Assembly: GCA_910585455.1 (NCBI GenBank)
Contig: CAJUEL010000069.1
Location: 1-17,443 of the forward strand
Length of the DNA: 17,443 nucleotides
Source: an uncultured Eisenbergiella sp.
GTDB taxonomy: Bacteria; Bacillota; Clostridia; Lachnospirales; Lachnospiraceae
Direction: 5' to 3'
Shown here: in pieces, positions 14,848-17,443 of the stretch
How positions within the stretch are numbered: the first letter of the stretch is position 1
Layout of the letters: each line of letters begins with the position of its first letter
The notes under the pieces: model-generated
The model's input: the letters and a program-made list of their open reading frames with translations, nothing else
The model's database searches: none
What the model was told of the DNA's origin: nothing
Position numbers and translations under genes: made by a program

Positions 14848-16044
14848 ATGATGGTTGTCAATCTGTGTGTGACAGGCTTACTAAGCGCATATGAAGGGCT
14901 GCGCTACAGACGGCAGGGCAGCGCCCGTGCGGTGGTTATCGGCACGGGTTTTTTTGTTGTGGCATGCTATCTGGACGGCATTTTTTTCCTGATCATGCAG
15001 CATGCTTTTGCAGGAAATGACATGTTGGCAAACGGGCTTGGATTTTTGATGTCGAAAAGCATCCCGGCGGCGGTGCTGATCGCGTCGGCGGGAGGGCAGC
15101 TTTGCAAAGAAAGCGGTTCCGTTTTAGAAAAACGGATTGCTGGCGGGGATGGCGGATCAAACCTGGAAAAGATGACGGACCGGGAGGGCAGAGCAGGCTG
15201 GCATTATCTGGATGGTCTGACGGTTGCGATCACGCTGTTTTTCGGATTGCTGGCGCCGGGGTGCCTTTGGGCAGCGGAGAGCATACATACGGCGACCGGG
15301 CGCTTTGCCATCGCCCTGCTTTTGCTGTGCCTGCTGTTGCTTCTGCTGGGGTATTACGGTTCCCTGCTTTGGCATCAGGGCAGAGAGCGGGAAAGAAGGC
15401 TGTATCTGGAAGCGGAGGCAGGAAAGAAAGAGACGGACAGGTATCTGGAGCGGGCAGAGGACAACTACCGGCGCACGCGGGAGCTGTGGCATGACTTAAA
15501 AAATCACATCAGCCTGCTGAACCTGCTTTTGCGGGAGGAAAAGTACGGAGAAATGGCGGATTATCTGCAGGTGTTCGGAGCGGATGTGGACAGCCTTTCC
15601 CTGCCCCAGAGAAGCGGCAATCCCGTTGTGGACGCGTTGCTTTCCGATAAAATAGCGAAAGCGCGGCGGGAACAGGTCGTTGTGGAGCTATCCCTGTGCG
15701 ATATGGCTAAGCTGCCCCTCGCGCCCCATGAAATCTGCGCTATTCTTGGGAATCTGTTGGATAACGCGCTGGAAGCGAACCGGAAAGTGGCAGAAGGACG
15801 CTTTTTATCAGTAGAGTGCAGGAAACGGGAGGCGTGTTACTACATCCGCGTTCAAAATGCCGCCGGCGGACAGGCACAGCGGCAGGGGAGTCTCTTTCGA
15901 ACCGGCAAAGCCGATTGGGACAACCGGGTGGGACACGGTCTGGGACTGCGCAGCGTTGAGCGCACCGTTCATGCCTGCGGCGGGGAGCTGGTTTTAAACA
16001 GCCAGCCTCATCGCTTTACTGCGGTTGTACGCCTGCCGCGGTGA
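14848..16044 (+). CDS. GHKL sensor histidine kinase (AgrC-like)
   Basis: From ATG 14848 the protein has 398 residues. The N-terminal half (to about 175) has four or so hydrophobic segments, near AVVIGTGFFVVACYLDGIFF, the SIPAAVLIASAG region, LTVAITLFFGLLAPGCLWAA and IALLLLCLLLLLLGYYG. A charged coiled-coil-like stretch, ERERRLYLEAEAGKKE, leads to the phospho-acceptor H215 in ELWHDLKNHISLLNLLL. The ATP-binding domain has the N-box ILGNLLDNALEAN and the G-box VGHGLGLRSVERTV. This is the GHKL type paired with LytTR regulators. The frame is open from ATG 14830, but ATG 14848 has AGGGGAG at the right spacing. No AgrD-like peptide or AgrB is adjacent, so the signal is unknown. Confidence 0.92.
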   Translation: MMVVNLCVTGLLSAYEGLRYRRQGSARAVVIGTGFFVVACYLDGIFFLIMQHAFAGNDMLANGLGFLMSKSIPAAVLIASAGGQLCKESGSVLEKRIAGGDGGSNLEKMTDREGRAGWHYLDGLTVAITLFFGLLAPGCLWAAESIHTATGRFAIALLLLCLLLLLLGYYGSLLWHQGRERERRLYLEAEAGKKETDRYLERAEDNYRRTRELWHDLKNHISLLNLLLREEKYGEMADYLQVFGADVDSLSLPQRSGNPVVDALLSDKIAKARREQVVVELSLCDMAKLPLAPHEICAILGNLLDNALEANRKVAEGRFLSVECRKREACYYIRVQNAAGGQAQRQGSLFRTGKADWDNRVGHGLGLRSVERTVHACGGELVLNSQPHRFTAVVRLPR

Positions 16045-16050
16045 AGGCTG

Positions 16051-16100
16051 TGTTTTGAATCAGGGCAACAGTTCAGATTTGCCTGCGCTGTTACAAAACA
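16051..16100. repeat. Dispersed repeat copy within a hairpin after the sensor kinase gene
   Basis: The segment 16067-16094 (AACAGTTCAGA, then CTGCGC, then TTAC) is the best partner of the copy at 45-72. GCAACAG (16065-16071) pairs with CTGTTAC (16088-16094) except at one base. Outside it, TGTTTTG (16051-16057) is the exact reverse complement of CAAAACA (16094-16100). It sits 6 bases after the kinase stop and may end that transcript, although no T-run follows on the plus strand. Confidence 0.4.
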
Positions 16101-16126
16101 GGTCATAGAGAAATTGAGAAAGGCCG

Positions 16127-16163
16127 GGAAACGATTGACAAAAAGATTGTCGTTTCCTGTATT
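16127..16163 (+). promoter_or_regulatory. araC-type gene promoter embedded in an inverted repeat
   Basis: A perfect -35 TTGACA (16135-16140) and a -10-like TGTATT (16158-16163) are 17 bases apart. GGAAACGA (16127-16134) is the reverse complement of TCGTTTCC (16150-16157). The arms lie directly before the -35 and directly before the -10. A protein bound to this dyad would block or position RNA polymerase, so it is a good candidate operator, possibly for self-control by the downstream regulator. Confidence 0.65.
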
Positions 16164-16181
16164 TTTGAAAAGAGGTAAATC

Positions 16182-17072
16182 ATGCCGATAACAATTGATC
16201 ACCAGCTGCGAGAGCAAATAACTCACGACGCATCCGTTTTTCCTGTCACATATTTTTATGATGAACTTGCCACATTGCCGAACTGGGCGGGGCCTTTACA
16301 TTGGCATCCCGAATATGAGATTGCCACAGCAAAGAGCGGTATCCTGGACTTTCAGGTAGGACAAAAACATCTCACACTGGAAGCCGGAGACAGCATATTT
16401 ATTAACGGGAATGTACTGCATGGAATCCGACAGGTATCCGGAGATATACCCGACCCGATGCCCAATATCGTCTTTTCCGATGTTATATTCGCACCGGGAA
16501 CCAGTGTAATCTACCAGAAATATGTTCGCCCCATCGCTGGCTCTGACGCGTTGCCTTTTATCATGTTCAGGCACGGAAACGGATGGCACAATGAGGTAAA
16601 CCGTCTGGTGGAGGATATTTACTGTCAATTGCGGGAACGTAACGCTTGCTATGAAATGGTGGTCCAACGCGACCTCAACAGTATTTTTGAATATTTGTTC
16701 CGACATTTTGATGACTTGCCCAGGTCCGAAGCCACACGCATACAAATCAACACCCAGATACGTATCCAACAGATGCTGACCTATATCTACACGCACTATG
16801 CGGAATCTGTCACCCTTGCTGATATTGCCCGTGCCGCTGACATCAGCCGCAGTGAAGCAGGACGTTGTTTCAATACATATCTGGGCTGTTCACCAGTAGA
16901 CGCTTTAATCCAGTACCGGCTTCAAACTGCCTATAGGCTGCTTGGCGATACAATGCTGACCATTCAGGAAATCAGCCATGCCTGCGGCTTCAACTCTGTA
17001 AACTATTTCAGCCGCCAATTCCGGCGGACCTATGGATATGCACCCGGTCAAAATCGCACTTTGGGAAAATAG
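16182..17072 (+). CDS. AraC/XylS-family transcriptional regulator with cupin sensor domain
   Basis: This 296-residue regulator has an N-terminal cupin-type ligand domain, including PLHWHPEYEI and LEAGDSIFINGNVLHGI. The C-terminal AraC domain (about 195-290) has two helix-turn-helix units: SVTLADIARAADISRSEAGRCF and then TIQEISHACGFNSVNYFSRQ, with FRRTYGYAPGQ at the end. (The first is read as VTLADIARAADISRSEAG.) These proteins usually sense sugars or related small molecules and control adjacent genes. AGAGGTAAATC precedes the ATG. It has its own promoter with an overlapping dyad. The DUF1349 gene is 107 bases downstream on the same strand and is a plausible target or partner. Ligand unknown. 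The coding sequence is visibly less GC-rich than the genes before 14 kb. Confidence 0.92.
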   Translation: MPITIDHQLREQITHDASVFPVTYFYDELATLPNWAGPLHWHPEYEIATAKSGILDFQVGQKHLTLEAGDSIFINGNVLHGIRQVSGDIPDPMPNIVFSDVIFAPGTSVIYQKYVRPIAGSDALPFIMFRHGNGWHNEVNRLVEDIYCQLRERNACYEMVVQRDLNSIFEYLFRHFDDLPRSEATRIQINTQIRIQQMLTYIYTHYAESVTLADIARAADISRSEAGRCFNTYLGCSPVDALIQYRLQTAYRLLGDTMLTIQEISHACGFNSVNYFSRQFRRTYGYAPGQNRTLGK

Positions 17073-17117
17073 TGCTGCTTTTAGCCGTTATTGTATCTTT
17101 TTATGCTCCGTTCCAGG

Positions 17118-17126
17118 TGATATAAT
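17118..17126 (+). promoter_or_regulatory. Extended -10 promoter before the DUF1349 gene
   Basis: TGA followed by a perfect TATAAT (17121-17126) forms an extended -10 element. The expected -35 site 17 bases upstream (17098-17103) is only TTTTTA, which extended -10 promoters can tolerate. Transcription would start near 17133, about 47 bases before the gene. Confidence 0.55.
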
Positions 17127-17179
17127 GCATACAACCAATGAAGAAAACTTGATTTTTTGTATTGACAGGAGGTTTTGAG

Positions 17180-17443
17180 ATGGAATTTAAATGGCTGAAT
17201 GAAGGAGAAATCGTAAAAAAGGGCAATAGAATTGAAATGAAAGCGCCTGCGCAGACAGATTTTTTCTGCGGAAGCATTGACGAATGTGAAGAAGGGATTC
17301 TTCCGGAATCGCTTTGCAATGCGCCCTATTATTATACGGAAATAGAAGGAGATTTTATTCTTAAGGTCAAGGTATCACATGACTTTATAGATACCTATGA
17401 TTCTGCATCCGTCATGGTCATGAAAGATATGAACTGTTGGGCG
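17180..17443 (+). CDS. DUF1349 domain protein (5' part only, cut by the window end)
   Basis: The first 88 residues are visible and the frame is open at the last base. ATG 17180 follows AGGAGG (17167-17172) with 7-base spacing. The sequence has MEFKWLNEGEIVKKGNRIEM, then FFCGSIDECEEG, YYYTEIEGDFILKVKVSHDF and DSASVMVMKDMNCWA. This matches the start of DUF1349 proteins, a concanavalin-like beta-sandwich family that includes B. subtilis YesU. Family members are roughly 190-200 residues, so about half is missing. The family has no firm biochemical role; some members lie in carbohydrate-use loci. No signal peptide is seen, so it is likely cytoplasmic. The DNA is clearly AT-richer than the rest of the window (18 G+C in the 60 bases 17341-17400). 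Confidence 0.8.
   Translation, partial: MEFKWLNEGEIVKKGNRIEMKAPAQTDFFCGSIDECEEGILPESLCNAPYYYTEIEGDFILKVKVSHDFIDTYDSASVMVMKDMNCWA

Noticed and set aside
16125..16139. CcpA cre site near the AraC promoter
   Set aside because: The AAACG core fits, but four of the fixed consensus positions fail, including both ends.
17162..17167. TTGACA just before the DUF1349 gene as a promoter element
   Set aside because: It abuts the ribosome binding site, so any -10 would fall inside the coding sequence.

Overview
The window looks like chromosomal DNA of a Gram-positive gut-type Clostridia, most likely Lachnospiraceae (inference). The signs are strong AGGAGG-type ribosome binding sites, GC-rich codon use in a Firmicutes gene set, a clostridial-length NagB, a proofreading-less DNA polymerase I, a YycJ/WalJ-like hydrolase, TmcAL, and an ACT/UPF0210 gene pair. 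All 16 genes are on the plus strand. I see no rRNA, tRNA, CRISPR array, transposase or prophage gene.

Region 1 (about 1-6431) is an amino-sugar uptake and catabolism block. It encodes a stand-alone EIIA(Glc)-type protein, Enzyme I, HPr and a GlcNAc-type EIIBC. These make up every protein of the PEP-to-sugar phosphorelay. A terminator-like hairpin, a small repeat element and a separate promoter follow, then nagB and nagA and a strong intrinsic terminator. The inferred pathway is GlcNAc import as GlcNAc-6-P, deacetylation by NagA, and conversion to fructose-6-P by NagB. Two points stand out. The order is ptsI-ptsH rather than the usual ptsH-ptsI. The HPr has Lys at position 46, where the HPr-kinase target Ser is normally found.

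Region 2 (6496-10953) is a tight run: an orphan membrane-anchored zinc-finger (zf-HC2) protein, polA, coaE and a metallo-beta-lactamase-fold hydrolase, with small gaps or overlaps. Region 3 (about 10954-14023) holds a 90-residue ACT-domain protein, its usual partner UPF0210 (function unknown) and tmcAL. The leader of the ACT gene carries a 16-base sequence, with a small hairpin, that is repeated exactly in the leader of ptsI 10 kb away.

Region 4 (14128-16044) is an AgrA/AgrC-like pair, a LytTR response regulator and a GHKL sensor kinase, without any nearby peptide gene. Region 5 (16045-17443) has an AraC-family regulator whose promoter is embedded in an inverted repeat, and the first 88 residues of a DUF1349 protein cut by the window edge. 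Base composition falls toward AT here.

The non-coding DNA contains several short palindromic or repeated elements: 45-79, 605-634, 2640-2660, 4244-4319, 4394-4425, 5189-5218, 6445-6455, 11005-11031 and 16065-16100. These, with the altered HPr, are the least ordinary features here. I found no clearly new multi-gene system.
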